From Chloroflexota bacterium (GTDB lineage Bacteria; Chloroflexota; Limnocylindria; Limnocylindrales; CSP1-4), in contig JAJXUG010000008.1 in the NCBI GenBank assembly GCA_021783095.1, forward strand, positions 31,531-95,530: a stretch of 64,000 nt of DNA, in the 5' to 3' direction. Of this stretch, positions 54,067-64,000 are shown in pieces. Each line of letters begins with the position of its first letter. Positions within the stretch are counted from its first letter, which is position 1. The notes under the pieces are model-generated. The model made no database searches. It had not been told where the DNA came from and worked only from the letters and a program-made list of their open reading frames with translations. The position numbers were made by a program, and so were the translations under genes.

Positions 54067-54753
54067 CTATGCGCGCGTCTTTGCGCAAGGACGGCAGTCG
54101 CATCCCGACCGGAGGGCGTGCCGGCCCGCGCGCCAGAGCAGGAGCAGGCCGAAGGACACCAGCACCTGGCGCCGGATCCAGCCGCGACCGCCTGGATCGT
54201 CCGGTCCGGGCTCCAACTCGGAGCCGTCCGCCGGCCGCAGACGGATCAGCGGCACCCAGGCCGTGGCGTCGAGGATCTCTTCGTCCGGCGTCGTCATGGG
54301 GGAGGGGACCACCATCATGCCGGGCAGCCCGGTGGCGCGCACCAGAGCCGGGATCAGGCGTGCCCGCACCACCGGGTCGAGCACCTCCACGGCAGTCCCC
54401 GTGAAGGCGCGACCCGGCAGCCGGACCTCGACGGAGGGGTCGGCGAGCAGGTTCCGGTACCACTCGGTTTGCCGCCCGAAGCCGGCCACGATCCAGGCCG
54501 CGCCGTCCGCGATCAGGTAGTTGAGCGGCGTCTCGTGGATGAGCCCGCTCTTCCGGCCCCGGACGCGAAGCAGCAGGATCCAGCCCCCGACCGGGGTGGA
54601 CACCCAGGCGCCGAGGCCCGCGTGGTGAGCGGGGACCATGAACCAGCGGTTGAGCCCCTTGAAGAACCTGCGGAGATAGGGCGACGCGGCCACCATGGCT
54701 CCCTCAGCGGGCGGCTCGGCGAGCGGCGGGAACCGATCGGCATCGTCGGTCAT
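54067..54753 (-). CDS. Deazaflavin-dependent nitroreductase (DDN/DUF385)
   Basis: LLLRVRGRKSGLIHETPLNYLIADGAAWIVAGFGRQTEWYRNLLADPSVEVRLPGR. Confidence 0.85.
   Translation of the reverse strand: MTDDADRFPPLAEPPAEGAMVAASPYLRRFFKGLNRWFMVPAHHAGLGAWVSTPVGGWILLLRVRGRKSGLIHETPLNYLIADGAAWIVAGFGRQTEWYRNLLADPSVEVRLPGRAFTGTAVEVLDPVVRARLIPALVRATGLPGMMVVPSPMTTPDEEILDATAWVPLIRLRPADGSELEPGPDDPGGRGWIRRQVLVSFGLLLLWRAGRHALRSGCDCRPCAKTRA
54077..54092. other. Candidate parS-like site 6 GTCTTTGCGCAAGGAC (3' end of DDN gene)
   Basis: Member of six-copy 16-bp family. Confidence 0.75.
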
Positions 54754-54817
54754 GGCGAGTACCCCCTGGCGAAGATCACGATCCGGGCGCCCGGCCAGCA
54801 AGACGCCATGAGCCGGC

Positions 54818-55702
54818 TCAGCCCCGGTACCCGGCCTCCCGCAGCAGCTTCGGCAGCTCGGTGGGGGAGCCCGCGACGCGGAACCCGGCCGCCTCGAGCG
54901 CGGCCACCTTGGACGCCGCCGTGCCCTTGCCGCCCGAGATGATCGCCCCGGCGTGCCCCATCCGCTTGCCCTCGGGAGCAGTCCGGCCCGCGATGAACGC
55001 CACCTTGGGCATGTCGGGCAGGTGCTCGGCGGCCCAGGCGGCGGCCTCCTCCTCGGCGCTGCCGCCGATCTCGCCGATCAGCACCAGCGCGTCGGTCTCG
55101 GGGTCCTCGGCGAACAGCCGCAGGATGTCGATGTGCTGCGTCCCGACAATGGGGTCACCGCCGATGCCGACGCACGTGGACTGGCCCAGCCCGGCGTCGG
55201 TCATCGCCTGGACGGCCTCGTAGGTGAGGGTGCCTGAGCGGGAGACCACGCCCACCCGGCCCTCACGGTGGATCGAGCCCGGGATGATCCCCACCTTGGC
55301 CCGGCCGGGCGAGGTGGCTCCAGGGCAGTTGGGCCCGATGAGGCGGGCGCCGGCGAGGCGAACCTTCTCGACGACCGAGATCATGTCGAGCGCCGGGATG
55401 CCCTCGGTGATGCAGAAGATCGTCTGGATGCCCGCGGCGACCGACTCCAGGACGGCATCCGGGGCGCCCGCCGCGGGCACGAAGATGCACGACGTGTTCG
55501 CGCCGGTCTCGCGGACGGCCTCGGCCACGGTGTCGAACACCGGGACGCGGCCGTCGAGCGCTGTCTGGCCGCCCTTGCCCGGCGTCATGCCGGCGACGAG
55601 CGGGGTGCCGTACTCGAGCATCGCCCGGCTGTGGAACTCACCCTCGCGCCCGGTGATGCCCTGGACGACGAGGCGCGTGTCACGCCCGATCAGGATGCTC
55701 AC
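54818..55702 (-). CDS. sucD: Succinate-CoA ligase alpha subunit
   Basis: [50 protein letters not shown]. Confidence 0.96.
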   Translation of the reverse strand: MSILIGRDTRLVVQGITGREGEFHSRAMLEYGTPLVAGMTPGKGGQTALDGRVPVFDTVAEAVRETGANTSCIFVPAAGAPDAVLESVAAGIQTIFCITEGIPALDMISVVEKVRLAGARLIGPNCPGATSPGRAKVGIIPGSIHREGRVGVVSRSGTLTYEAVQAMTDAGLGQSTCVGIGGDPIVGTQHIDILRLFAEDPETDALVLIGEIGGSAEEEAAAWAAEHLPDMPKVAFIAGRTAPEGKRMGHAGAIISGGKGTAASKVAALEAAGFRVAGSPTELPKLLREAGYRG

Positions 55703-56883
55703 GACGCGACTCCCTTCGCCGCCGCGACGGCCTTGGCCGCGGCCTCGTCGAGGCTTGCGGCGGTCACGAAGTGCGCCTCCTCGAGTATCTCGGCGGCCTC
55801 CGCCGCGTTGGTTCCGACGATGCGGACCACCATCGGGACGTCTCGCTCCTGCTGGGCTCGAGCCTCGACCAGGCCGCGGGCAACTTCGTCGCCGCGGGTG
55901 ATGCCGCCGAAGATGTTGACCAGGATCGCCTTGACGTTCCGGTCCTCGAGGATCAGGCGCATCGCGGCCGCCACGCGGTCCGCCTTGGCGCCGCCTCCGA
56001 TGTCGAGGAAGTTCGCGGGCTCGCCGCCCGCGCGCTTCACGAGGTCCATCGTGGTCATCGCGAGGCCTGCCCCGTTGACCATGCAGCCGATGTCGCCGTC
56101 GAGCTTGATGAACGTGAGGTCGTAGCGGCGCGCCTCTACGTCGGCCGGGTCCTCGGCATCGAGGTCCCGCAGCTCCTCGAGGCCCTTGTGCCGGCCCAGC
56201 GCCGAGTCGTCGAGCGTGATCTTGGCGTCGAGGCAGACCAGGCGCTCGACCGGCGTGCCGTCGGCGTTGTGCTCGCGGATCACGGCCAGGGGGTTGATCT
56301 CCACCAGGTCCGCGTCATTGGCGATCATGGTCCGCAGGAGGCCCTTGGCGATCGCGGCGCCGGCCTTCCAGTGCTTCCCGAAGCCAACCTTGAACGCGAG
56401 CTCGCGGGCCGCGTAGTCGGGCAGCCCGAGCAGCGGGTCGGCGTGCTCGTAGACGATCGCGTCGGGGTTCTCGACTGCGACCTGCTCGATCTCGACGCCG
56501 CCCTCGGCCGAGCCGATGAACATGAGCCGTTTGGTCGCCCGGTCGAGCAGCACCGAGAGGTAGTACTCCTTGACGATATCGGCCGCCGGTCCCACCAGCA
56601 CGCGGCGGACCGGGAGCCCCTTGATCTTGAGGGCGAGGATTTGGGCCGCCACGTCCTCTGCCTCGTCCGCGGTGGCGGCGAGCCGGACGCCGCCGGCCTT
56701 TCCGCGGCCGCCCACGAGCACCTGCGCCTTGATCACCACCTTCTTGGTGGCGTTCCCCGGGTCGGCGAGGAACTGGACGGCAGCCTCGCGCGCCTGCGTC
56801 GGGGTTCGGGCGACGGCCCAGGCGGGCACAGGCAGGCCCTGTGCGACCAGCAGCGATTTGGCGTCGGCTTCGTGGATCTTCAC
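55699..56883 (-). CDS. sucC: Succinate-CoA ligase beta subunit
   Basis: [58 protein letters not shown]. Confidence 0.96.
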   Translation of the reverse strand: MKIHEADAKSLLVAQGLPVPAWAVARTPTQAREAAVQFLADPGNATKKVVIKAQVLVGGRGKAGGVRLAATADEAEDVAAQILALKIKGLPVRRVLVGPAADIVKEYYLSVLLDRATKRLMFIGSAEGGVEIEQVAVENPDAIVYEHADPLLGLPDYAARELAFKVGFGKHWKAGAAIAKGLLRTMIANDADLVEINPLAVIREHNADGTPVERLVCLDAKITLDDSALGRHKGLEELRDLDAEDPADVEARRYDLTFIKLDGDIGCMVNGAGLAMTTMDLVKRAGGEPANFLDIGGGAKADRVAAAMRLILEDRNVKAILVNIFGGITRGDEVARGLVEARAQQERDVPMVVRIVGTNAAEAAEILEEAHFVTAASLDEAAAKAVAAAKGVAS

Positions 56884-57109
56884 GCGAGTTGCGAGACCTC
56901 CGGGCGACGGGCGGGCGGGACGAATGGTCCTGTCGATGGCGACGGGCGCAGGACCGGATGATAGCCCGCCCGGCATGGCCCCCCGGCGGCCGGTGGTCGC
57001 CCGACCACAGGACAACCGGCCCTCGTGATGCACGACGGGAGCAACGGCAGGTCGCCGCCAGTCCATATGGCGACCGGTGGCAGGCCCATTGCCTCGCTAC
57101 AATCGCTCC

Positions 57110-58114
57110 ATGCCCTACCGAGTCACCCTTATCCCCGGCGACGGCATCGGTCCCGAGCTGGCGGAGGCCACCCGACGTGTCCTTGACGCCTCTGGCGTCG
57201 CTTTCGACTGGGAGGTCCAGGACGCCGGCGAGGGCGTCATGGCGCAATACGGGACGCCGCTTCCGGAGCACGTCCTCGAGTCCATCCGGCGCAACAAGGT
57301 CGCGCTCAAGGGACCCATCACCACGCCCGTCGGCGCGGGCTTCCGGAGCGTCAACGTGGCGCTGCGCCAGACGCTCGGCCTGTACGCCAACCTTCGGCCT
57401 GCACGCTCGATCAAGGGCCTCGAGACTCGCTACGAGGACGTGGACCTCGTCATCGTGCGCGAGAACACCGAGGACCTCTACGCGGGCATCGAGCACATGG
57501 TCGGCCCGGATGCCGCCGAGAGCATCAAGATCATCACCCGCGCCGCGTCCGAGCGCATCGCCCGCTTCGCCTTCGAGTACGCCATCCACAACGACCGCCA
57601 CAAGGTCACCGCGGTCCACAAGGCCAACATCATGAAGTTCTCGGACGGCCTGTTCCTCGAGAGCTGCCGGACGGTGGCGAAGGACTACGAGGGCAAGGTC
57701 GAGTTCGAGGATCGGATCGTCGACAACATGTGCATGCAGCTGGTGCAGAAGCCCGAGCTGTACGACGTCATGGTGCTGCCCAACCTCTACGGCGACATCG
57801 TGAGCGACCTCTGCGCCGGCCTGGTGGGCGGCCTGGGCGTCGCGCCCGGTGCCAACATCGGCCTCGAGGCCTCCGTGTTCGAGCCGGTCCACGGCTCCGC
57901 TCCCAAGTACGCGGGCATGAACAAGGCGAACCCGACCGCCCTGATCCTGTCCGGCGTCCTGATGCTCCGCCACCTCGGCGAGCAGGAGGCAGCCGTGCGC
58001 GTGGAGACCGCCCTGCGCGAGGTGATCGCGGAGGGCAAGGCCACGACCTACGATCTTGGTGGACCGGCCGGAACCAGCCAGTTCGCTGACGCCATCATCG
58101 CGCGGCTCGGCTGA
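57110..58114 (+). CDS. Isocitrate/isopropylmalate dehydrogenase family (NAD-type isocitrate dehydrogenase)
   Basis: [52 protein letters not shown]. Confidence 0.92.
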   Translation: MPYRVTLIPGDGIGPELAEATRRVLDASGVAFDWEVQDAGEGVMAQYGTPLPEHVLESIRRNKVALKGPITTPVGAGFRSVNVALRQTLGLYANLRPARSIKGLETRYEDVDLVIVRENTEDLYAGIEHMVGPDAAESIKIITRAASERIARFAFEYAIHNDRHKVTAVHKANIMKFSDGLFLESCRTVAKDYEGKVEFEDRIVDNMCMQLVQKPELYDVMVLPNLYGDIVSDLCAGLVGGLGVAPGANIGLEASVFEPVHGSAPKYAGMNKANPTALILSGVLMLRHLGEQEAAVRVETALREVIAEGKATTYDLGGPAGTSQFADAIIARLG

Positions 58115-58170
58115 CCGCCGCGCACCCCAAGGAAGCGACCCGCGGCGCGGGCCGGGAGGCAGGAGGCTCC

Positions 58171-58560
58171 ATGCTGTTTCGGTACCGGGGCAGCGAGGGA
58201 ATGCTCGCGTGGGCGTTCCACCGCATCTCGGGTGTCGCCATCTGGGCGTTCATCCTGCTCCACGTCCTCGACATCTGGCTCGCGAACGTCAACGCCACGC
58301 TCTACAACGACCTGCTGGGCCTCTACGGGAGTCCGGTCGGCCGGGTAGGGGAGTCGCTGCTCGGCGCCGCGCTGCTGTACCACGCGCTCAACGGCCTGCG
58401 GATCATCATCATGGACTTCTGGCCCTCGATGACCCGGTATCACAAGCAGCTGTGGTACGCGAACTGGGTGGCGTTCGTGGTGATCGGCGTGCCGATCCTC
58501 ATCCAGATCATGGCGCCGGCCTTCGGGCTCACGGCCCCGTTCACCTTCGGAGGTGCGTGA
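58171..58560 (+). CDS. sdhC: Succinate dehydrogenase cytochrome b556 subunit
   Basis: WAFHRISGVAIWAFILLHVLDIWLA; position in sdhCDAB. Confidence 0.93.
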   Translation: MLFRYRGSEGMLAWAFHRISGVAIWAFILLHVLDIWLANVNATLYNDLLGLYGSPVGRVGESLLGAALLYHALNGLRIIIMDFWPSMTRYHKQLWYANWVAFVVIGVPILIQIMAPAFGLTAPFTFGGA

Positions 58561-58561
58561 G

Positions 58562-58966
58562 ATGGCCATTCGAGTCTCGCGCGCTGGCAGCTCCCCGCGG
58601 CCCCAGACCGGGGGCTGGGAGCTCGCCATCTGGTACCTGATGCGGCTGACCGGGCTGGGTCTGTTCGTCACCGCGCTGGCACATTTCATCATCGTCCACT
58701 TCATCTCCGACCCCGCGGTGCAGACCGCCGACTGGATCGCGAAGAACCGGTGGGCGGACGCCGCCTGGCGGACGGTGGACTGGCTGATGCTCGCGTTCGT
58801 CGTGTTCCACGCGTTCATGGGGTTGCGCATCGTCGTGCAGGACTACACCAAGGGCAGCGCCCGGATGGCGCTCACGATGGCGCTCTACATCGGGGCCTTC
58901 GTGATCTTCGCGATGGGGACCATGGCCCTCATCACCTTCAAGGCTGCCGGCCCGGTGCAGCCGTGA
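58562..58966 (+). CDS. sdhD: Succinate dehydrogenase membrane anchor subunit
   Basis: TM protein between sdhC and sdhA; LMRLTGLGLFVTALAHFIIVHF. Confidence 0.9.
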   Translation: MAIRVSRAGSSPRPQTGGWELAIWYLMRLTGLGLFVTALAHFIIVHFISDPAVQTADWIAKNRWADAAWRTVDWLMLAFVVFHAFMGLRIVVQDYTKGSARMALTMALYIGAFVIFAMGTMALITFKAAGPVQP

Positions 58967-60711
58967 TCCGCGAGCACGAGGCCCTCGTCGTCGGCGCTGG
59001 TGGCGCCGGCCTCTGGGCCGCCCTCGAGCTGGCGAAGGCCGGCATCGACTCCGCCGTCCTGACCAAGCTCTACCCGACCCGCTCCCACACCGGCGCCGCC
59101 CAGGGCGGCGTGTGTGCCGCCCTGGGGAACCAGGAGGAGGACCACTGGGAGTGGCACATGTTCGACACCATCAAGGGTGGCGACTACCTGGTGGACCAGG
59201 ACGCGGCCGAGGTGCTCGCCCGCGAGGCCATCGAGACGGTGATCGAGCTCGAGCACATGGGCCTGCCGTTCAACCGGACGCCTGACGGCAAGATCGACCA
59301 GCGCAAGTTCGGCGGCCACACGCGCAACTACGGCGAGGGCCCCGTCATGCGGGCCTGCTTCGCCGCCGACCGCACCGGCCACATGATCCTCCAGACGCTG
59401 TACCAGCAGTGCGTCAAGCACGGCGTCAAGTTCTACGACGAGTACCACGTCGTGGACCTCGTGACCGAGGGCGGCGAGCTGGGCGACGGCGGACGCTGCG
59501 CGGGCGTGGTGGCCTACAGGATCGCCGACGGCGAGCTGGTGACGATCAAGTCGAAGGCCGTGCTCCTCGCCACCGGCGGCTTCGGGCGCATGTTCCGCGT
59601 GACCTCGAACGCCTGGAGCCTCACCGGCGACGGCGTCTCGCTGGCCTACCGCCACGGCGTGCCGATGCAGGACATGGAGTTCTACCAGTTCCACCCGACC
59701 GGCATCGTCGGCATCGGGATCCTGCTCTCCGAGGCGGCCCGCGGAGAGGGCGCCTACCTGCTCGACAACGACGGCTTCCGGTTCATGGAGCGCTACGCGC
59801 CCAAGCTCATGGAGCTGGCGCCGCGCGACATGGTCAGCCGGGCCATCGTCCAGGAGATCCGCGCCGGCCGGGGCATCAACGGCAAGGACTACGTCTACCT
59901 CGACGTGCGCCACCTCGGGCGCAAGAAGATCGACGAGAAGCTGCCCGACATCACCGACTTCGTGCGGGTCTACCAGGGCATCGAGCCCTACACGGACCCC
60001 ATCCCGATCCAGCCCACGGCCCACTACGCGATGGGCGGCATCCCGACCAACCTGAACTCGCAGGTCACCCGCGACAAGAAGAGCACGGTCGTCCCGGGGC
60101 TGTACGCCGCCGGCGAGGCCGCGTGCGTGTCCGTCCACGGCGCCAACCGCCTGGGCACGAACTCACTCGTGGACCTGCTGGTCTTCGGGCGCCGGGCCGG
60201 GATGCAGATGGCCAAGGACGTCCGTGGCGTCGACATGCCCGAGGTCGGCGAGACGGCGGCCGACGCCGTCCGCGCGGATCTGGAGGCGCTCCGGACGCGG
60301 CCCAAGGGCGAGCGCAAGGAGGCGATCCGCAAGGAGCTCGCCGACGTGATGATGGACGACGCGGGCGTCTACCGGACGGCCGAGGGCCTCGAGCGTGCCC
60401 GGGCCAAGGTCGCCGAGCTGCGGGACCGCTACCAGAACGTCAGCGTGGACGACAAGGGAACGACCTTCAACACGGATCTCCTCGAGGCCCGCGAGGTCGG
60501 CTACCTGCTCGACTGCGCCCAGACCATGGTCGCCGCCTGCATCAACCGCACGGAGAGCCGCGGGGCGCACAGCCGCGAGGACTTCCCCGAGCGCGACGAT
60601 GTCAACTTCCTCACCCACTCCCTCGCGACGAAGGGCGCGGACGGGTCGGTCGAGCTGGACTACAAGCCAGTCACGATCACCAAGTTCCAGCCCAAGCCGC
60701 GCGTCTACTGA
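58963..60711 (+). CDS. sdhA: Succinate dehydrogenase flavoprotein subunit
   Basis: ALVVGAGGAGLWAALELAKAGIDSAVLTKLYPTRSHTGAAQGGVCAALGN. Confidence 0.97.
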   Translation: MIREHEALVVGAGGAGLWAALELAKAGIDSAVLTKLYPTRSHTGAAQGGVCAALGNQEEDHWEWHMFDTIKGGDYLVDQDAAEVLAREAIETVIELEHMGLPFNRTPDGKIDQRKFGGHTRNYGEGPVMRACFAADRTGHMILQTLYQQCVKHGVKFYDEYHVVDLVTEGGELGDGGRCAGVVAYRIADGELVTIKSKAVLLATGGFGRMFRVTSNAWSLTGDGVSLAYRHGVPMQDMEFYQFHPTGIVGIGILLSEAARGEGAYLLDNDGFRFMERYAPKLMELAPRDMVSRAIVQEIRAGRGINGKDYVYLDVRHLGRKKIDEKLPDITDFVRVYQGIEPYTDPIPIQPTAHYAMGGIPTNLNSQVTRDKKSTVVPGLYAAGEAACVSVHGANRLGTNSLVDLLVFGRRAGMQMAKDVRGVDMPEVGETAADAVRADLEALRTRPKGERKEAIRKELADVMMDDAGVYRTAEGLERARAKVAELRDRYQNVSVDDKGTTFNTDLLEAREVGYLLDCAQTMVAACINRTESRGAHSREDFPERDDVNFLTHSLATKGADGSVELDYKPVTITKFQPKPRVY

Positions 60712-60726
60712 GCGGAGGAGCACGAG

Positions 60727-61428
60727 ATGCAGATCGAGCTGCGCATCCTCCGTTTCGACCCGGAGCGCGACCAGAAGCCGCACGAGGAGAGCTACAAGGT
60801 CGAGGCGGCCCCGATGGACCGGGTCCTGGACCTGCTCCACAAGGTCAAGTACGAGCAGGACGGGACGCTGACGTTCCGCCGTTCGTGCGCGCACGGCGTG
60901 TGCGGGTCGGACGCGATGCTCATCAACGGCCGCAACCGCCTCGCCTGCAAGATCCGCGTGGACCAGCTCAAGGCCAAGCGGATCACGGTGGCTCCGCTGC
61001 CGGGCCTGCCGGTGACGAAGGACCTGGTCGTGGACATGGACGGCTTCTTCGAGAAGTTCCGAAGCGTCCAGCCGTACCTCCAGACGAACACGCCCGCCCC
61101 TGAGCGGGAGCGGCGCCAGTCGCCCGCCGACCGCGCCGTGTTCGACGACACGACCAAGTGCATCCTGTGCGCCGCGTGCACGACCTCGTGCCCGTCGTTC
61201 TGGGCGCAGCCGTCGTACGTCGGGCCGGCCGCGATCGTCAACGCCCACCGGTTCATCTTCGACACGCGGGATGACGCGGCCGAGGAGCGGCTGGAGATCC
61301 TCGCCGATCGCAACGGCGTCTGGCGGTGCCGGACGATCTTCAATTGCACCGATGCCTGCCCGCGCGGGATCCACATCACCCAGGCGATCCTCGAGGTCTC
61401 CTCGAAGATCGTGGAGCACCACGCCTGA
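60727..61428 (+). CDS. sdhB: Succinate dehydrogenase iron-sulfur subunit
   Basis: SCAHGVCGSDAMLINGRNRLAC; CILCAACTTSCPSFW; CTDACPRGI. Confidence 0.96.
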   Translation: MQIELRILRFDPERDQKPHEESYKVEAAPMDRVLDLLHKVKYEQDGTLTFRRSCAHGVCGSDAMLINGRNRLACKIRVDQLKAKRITVAPLPGLPVTKDLVVDMDGFFEKFRSVQPYLQTNTPAPERERRQSPADRAVFDDTTKCILCAACTTSCPSFWAQPSYVGPAAIVNAHRFIFDTRDDAAEERLEILADRNGVWRCRTIFNCTDACPRGIHITQAILEVSSKIVEHHA

Positions 61429-61943
61429 GCGAGGCGCCGCTCCCCGTCATCGCGCACCTCGTCATCCGCACCGACGGCGCGGCCAGGGGCAACCCCGGAC
61501 CCGCGTCGCTCGGCGCGGCGCTGATCAACGGGGCGCGCCCTGACGCCCTCGACCCGTTCGCCCCCCCTGACGCGACGATCAGCCAGGCGCTCGGGATCCA
61601 GACCAACAACGTCGCCGAGTGGACGGGCGTCGTCGAGGCGCTCAAGCTGGCCCACCGTCTGGGGGCTGAGCGCGTCGACCTGTTCCTCGACTCCAAGCTG
61701 ATCGTGGAGCAGCTCCACGGCAGGTGGCGGGTCAAGGACGCGAAGCTGGCGCCGCTCCACGCCGAGGCGAAACGCCTGCTGGGCCGCTTCGGGCGGTGGT
61801 CAGCCACGCACGTGCCCCGCGCCCAGAACGCCACCGCCGACCGGTTGGCGAACGAGGCGCTCGACCGAGTGGCCGTCGGGGGGCCGGCCCGTGTCGCGCG
61901 GGCACGACGCATGGCACCGGATCAGGACGGGGGGACGGCCTGA
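61425..61943 (+). CDS. Ribonuclease HI-family protein (start uncertain)
   Basis: IRTDGAARGNPGPASLGAAL...TNNVAEWTGVVEALKLA...DSKLIVEQLHGRWRVK...NATADRLANEAL. Confidence 0.88.
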   Translation: MSEAPLPVIAHLVIRTDGAARGNPGPASLGAALINGARPDALDPFAPPDATISQALGIQTNNVAEWTGVVEALKLAHRLGAERVDLFLDSKLIVEQLHGRWRVKDAKLAPLHAEAKRLLGRFGRWSATHVPRAQNATADRLANEALDRVAVGGPARVARARRMAPDQDGGTA

Positions 61944-62590
61944 TGGCCCGCCTGCCGACCGTGCTCTGCTTCGGCGACTCGAACACCCACGGCGCGGACC
62001 CGGGCGGCGGCGAGCGCTTCGCGCGGGACGTCCGGTGGCCGGGCGTGATGGCCGGCCTGCTGGCCGGCGAGGCGCACGTCCTCGAGGAGGGGCTCAACGG
62101 CCGCACGACGATCTGGGACGACCCGTTCACCGAGGGCAGGAACGGCCGCGCCTACCTGCTGCCTTGCCTGCGCTCGCACCAGCCGCTCGACGTGCTGGTC
62201 CTGATGCTCGGGACCAACGACGTCAAGCCGATGTTCCACGCCGAGCCCTTCGAGGTTGCCCTCGGCATGCAGTCCCTCGTCGACATCGCCCAGTCGTCGG
62301 GGTGCGGCCCTGGCGGCACTGCACCGCGGATCCTCGTCGTGGCGCCTCCCCGGCTCCTCGACGCCACGGCCCGGTCCGACCTGTGGGGGTTCCGCGATCG
62401 GCAGGCGGCCGCGCTCGCCCTGGCGCCGCTGTACCAGGCGGTGGCGGCCTCGCGCGGCACGGCATTCCTCGATGCGGGCTCCCTCGTGTCCGGGGACCCG
62501 GTTGACGGCGTCCACCTCTCGGCCGAGAGCCACGCTGTCCTGGCGCGCGCCATGGCCGACGCGGTGCGCCCGCTGCTGCCGGCGCGCTGA
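61943..62590 (+). CDS. SGNH/GDSL hydrolase
   Basis: VLCFGDSNTHGADPGGGERFARDVRWPGVM; LMLGTNDVK; GVHLSAESHAVLARAM. Confidence 0.92.
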   Translation: MARLPTVLCFGDSNTHGADPGGGERFARDVRWPGVMAGLLAGEAHVLEEGLNGRTTIWDDPFTEGRNGRAYLLPCLRSHQPLDVLVLMLGTNDVKPMFHAEPFEVALGMQSLVDIAQSSGCGPGGTAPRILVVAPPRLLDATARSDLWGFRDRQAAALALAPLYQAVAASRGTAFLDAGSLVSGDPVDGVHLSAESHAVLARAMADAVRPLLPAR

Positions 62591-62736
62591 CCTCCGGGCT
62601 GCGGGCGACCCCTCGCGCTCGAGCCGTCGCCACCCTCGCACCGCCCCGAACCGCGCACCGCGCAACCCGCGCCCCCGGCGGCTTGCGACGCGCGGGCTCA
62701 GTGGCGGCACGGGTCGCCCCCGCGTACAATCCGCCG

Positions 62737-63086
62737 GCCAGCGAGGCGGCCGGACGGTCGTGCGTCGCCCCGAGCGATCGGCGCGGCGTGAGGAAAGTCC
62801 GAGCTCCCCAGCGCAGGGTGGCGGGTAACGCCCGCCCGCCGTGAGGCGAGGACCAGTGCCACAGTGACGATGCCGGCCCCTCGGGGCCGGAGTGAAACGC
62901 GGCAAACTCCACCCGGAGCAAGGCCAAATAGGAGGGCGTAACCCCGGTTCGCCGGGGGGAGAGGCGCGCTGCCCAGCCCTCGGGTCGGCTGCATGAGCCG
63001 TCGGGCAACCGGCGGCCTTAGATGGATGACCGTCGCCACGGCGCGAGCCGCGGCACAGAACTCGGCTTACAGGCCGCCTCGCTGGC
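62737..63086 (+). ncRNA. rnpB: RNase P RNA, bacterial class A
   Basis: P1 helix GCCAGCGAGGCGGCC/GGCCGCCTCGCTGGC; GAGGAAAGTCCGAGCTCC; ACAGAACTCGGCTTACAGGCC; TACAAT at 62725-62730. Confidence 0.95.
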
Positions 63087-63172
63087 GCCTCACCCGATTC
63101 CACGCCCGGATCAGCCCCTCGTCGGCATACCGGCGGAGGGGCTGCACTCGATTCTGCACACGTTTGGAGCGG

Positions 63173-63589
63173 TCACTCGTCGCCCAGCGTGGCAAGGAAT
63201 TGGGCTGGGGTCATGACGGGCAGGCGATCGCGCAGGTCGAGCAGGTGGGCATCACCCGACACGAGGACGTCGGCTGCAGCGGCACGCGCGAGGTCTACCA
63301 GGTACTCGTCGTCGGGATCGACGCTGAGCGGCCGACCGCTCGGCGTCGGGTCATCGAGGATCGTGGCTTCGTTCCCGATGAGGCCGACGTACGCGATGGC
63401 CTCGGCCTCAGCGACGTACCGCCGGGACTTCTCGCGCCCCAGGACCTCGCGGAGCTCGGCCAGCAGCGTCGGAGAGGCGACAAACTCGAAGGCGCCGGCG
63501 CGAAGCTCGAGCAGGAGCGCCGCGCTCGGCCCGCCTGGGCTGATCAGCGCCGAGACGAGGACGTTGGTGTCAAGAACCGCGCGCGGCAC
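63173..63589 (-). CDS. PIN-domain toxin (VapC-like)
   Basis: AVLDTNVLVSALISPGGPSAALLLEL; DPDDEYLVDLARAAAADVLVSGDAHLLDL. Confidence 0.9.
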   Translation of the reverse strand: MPRAVLDTNVLVSALISPGGPSAALLLELRAGAFEFVASPTLLAELREVLGREKSRRYVAEAEAIAYVGLIGNEATILDDPTPSGRPLSVDPDDEYLVDLARAAAADVLVSGDAHLLDLRDRLPVMTPAQFLATLGDE

Positions 63590-63818
63590 GCTTCTCGGCT
63601 CGGGTCGCGTGGGTCTCCTCGACCGCGAGGCGCATCGCCTCGTCCTCGCCCAGGTCGCTGCGCGCCCACACGCCCGCCACGACGTCGAAGCCGAGGTACG
63701 CCCGGAGCGCCTCCTCCACCACCTCTGAGTCGCGCTTGTCGGTCCGGGCCGCCCGGACGCGGGCCGCCCGCATCACGTCCTCGTCGACGTAGAGGGTCAC
63801 CTTCTTCTTGGTCGCCAT
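63570..63818 (-). CDS. Antitoxin partner (RHH-like)
   Basis: MATKKKVTLYVDEDVMRAARVRAARTDKRDSEVVEEALRAYLG; overlaps toxin by 20 bp. Confidence 0.85.
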   Translation of the reverse strand: MATKKKVTLYVDEDVMRAARVRAARTDKRDSEVVEEALRAYLGFDVVAGVWARSDLGEDEAMRLAVEETHATRAEKRAARGS

Positions 63819-63879
63819 GACGCCAGCATAGCGGCATGACGCTAAGACCTCAAGAGGGTGTACTCGTTCAGTGCCTCCG

Positions 63880-64000
63880 TTACACGTCGGCATGGAGCGA
63901 GGCGAGGAACTCGGCCGGGGTGAGGTACCCCAGCGATTGGTGGGGCCGGACGGTGTTGTACGTGGCCTCCCACTCCAGCAGCGCCGGCCGCAGGCCGGCG
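63880..64000 (-). mobile_element. rve-type transposase C-terminus (IS481/IS3-like), truncated by window end
   Basis: Minus strand reads ...LLEWEATYNTVRPHQSLGYLTPAEFLASLHADV*. Confidence 0.85.

Noticed and set aside
62725-62730. Full sigma-70 promoter for rnpB
   Set aside because: A good -10 (TACAAT) is present, but I could not identify a convincing -35 at correct spacing, so only the -10 is noted.

Overview
High-GC chromosomal window, probably from a Chloroflexota-like bacterium (inferred from gene content only). Core blocks: dnaG-rpoD (3.5-7.6 kb), tRNA-Asn (10.06 kb), parAB (45.8-47.6 kb), a propionyl-CoA/methylmalonyl-CoA pathway operon (47.9-54.0 kb), sucCD, an NAD-type isocitrate dehydrogenase, sdhCDAB, rnpB (62.7-63.1 kb) and a VapBC-like toxin-antitoxin pair. 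Accessory or decayed segments: about 10.1-23.3 kb, bounded by a tRNA-Asn 3'-end direct repeat and containing broken large serine recombinase pieces, and about 27-35 kb, containing IS110 elements and pseudogenes. The strongest unexplained signal is six copies of a 16-bp (near-)palindrome, GTCYTTGYGCAARGAC, in 7.9 kb over and beside parAB. The canonical parS sequence was not found in the window, so these are a candidate non-canonical parS cluster. Second is a recombinase whose C-terminal coding sequence contains the tRNA-Asn 3' end, with one copy cut exactly at that sequence, suggesting an SSV-like split-integrase arrangement. Several probable operators, frameshifted genes and one unusual secreted multidomain protein are also reported. 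All family calls come from motif reading; no searches were run.
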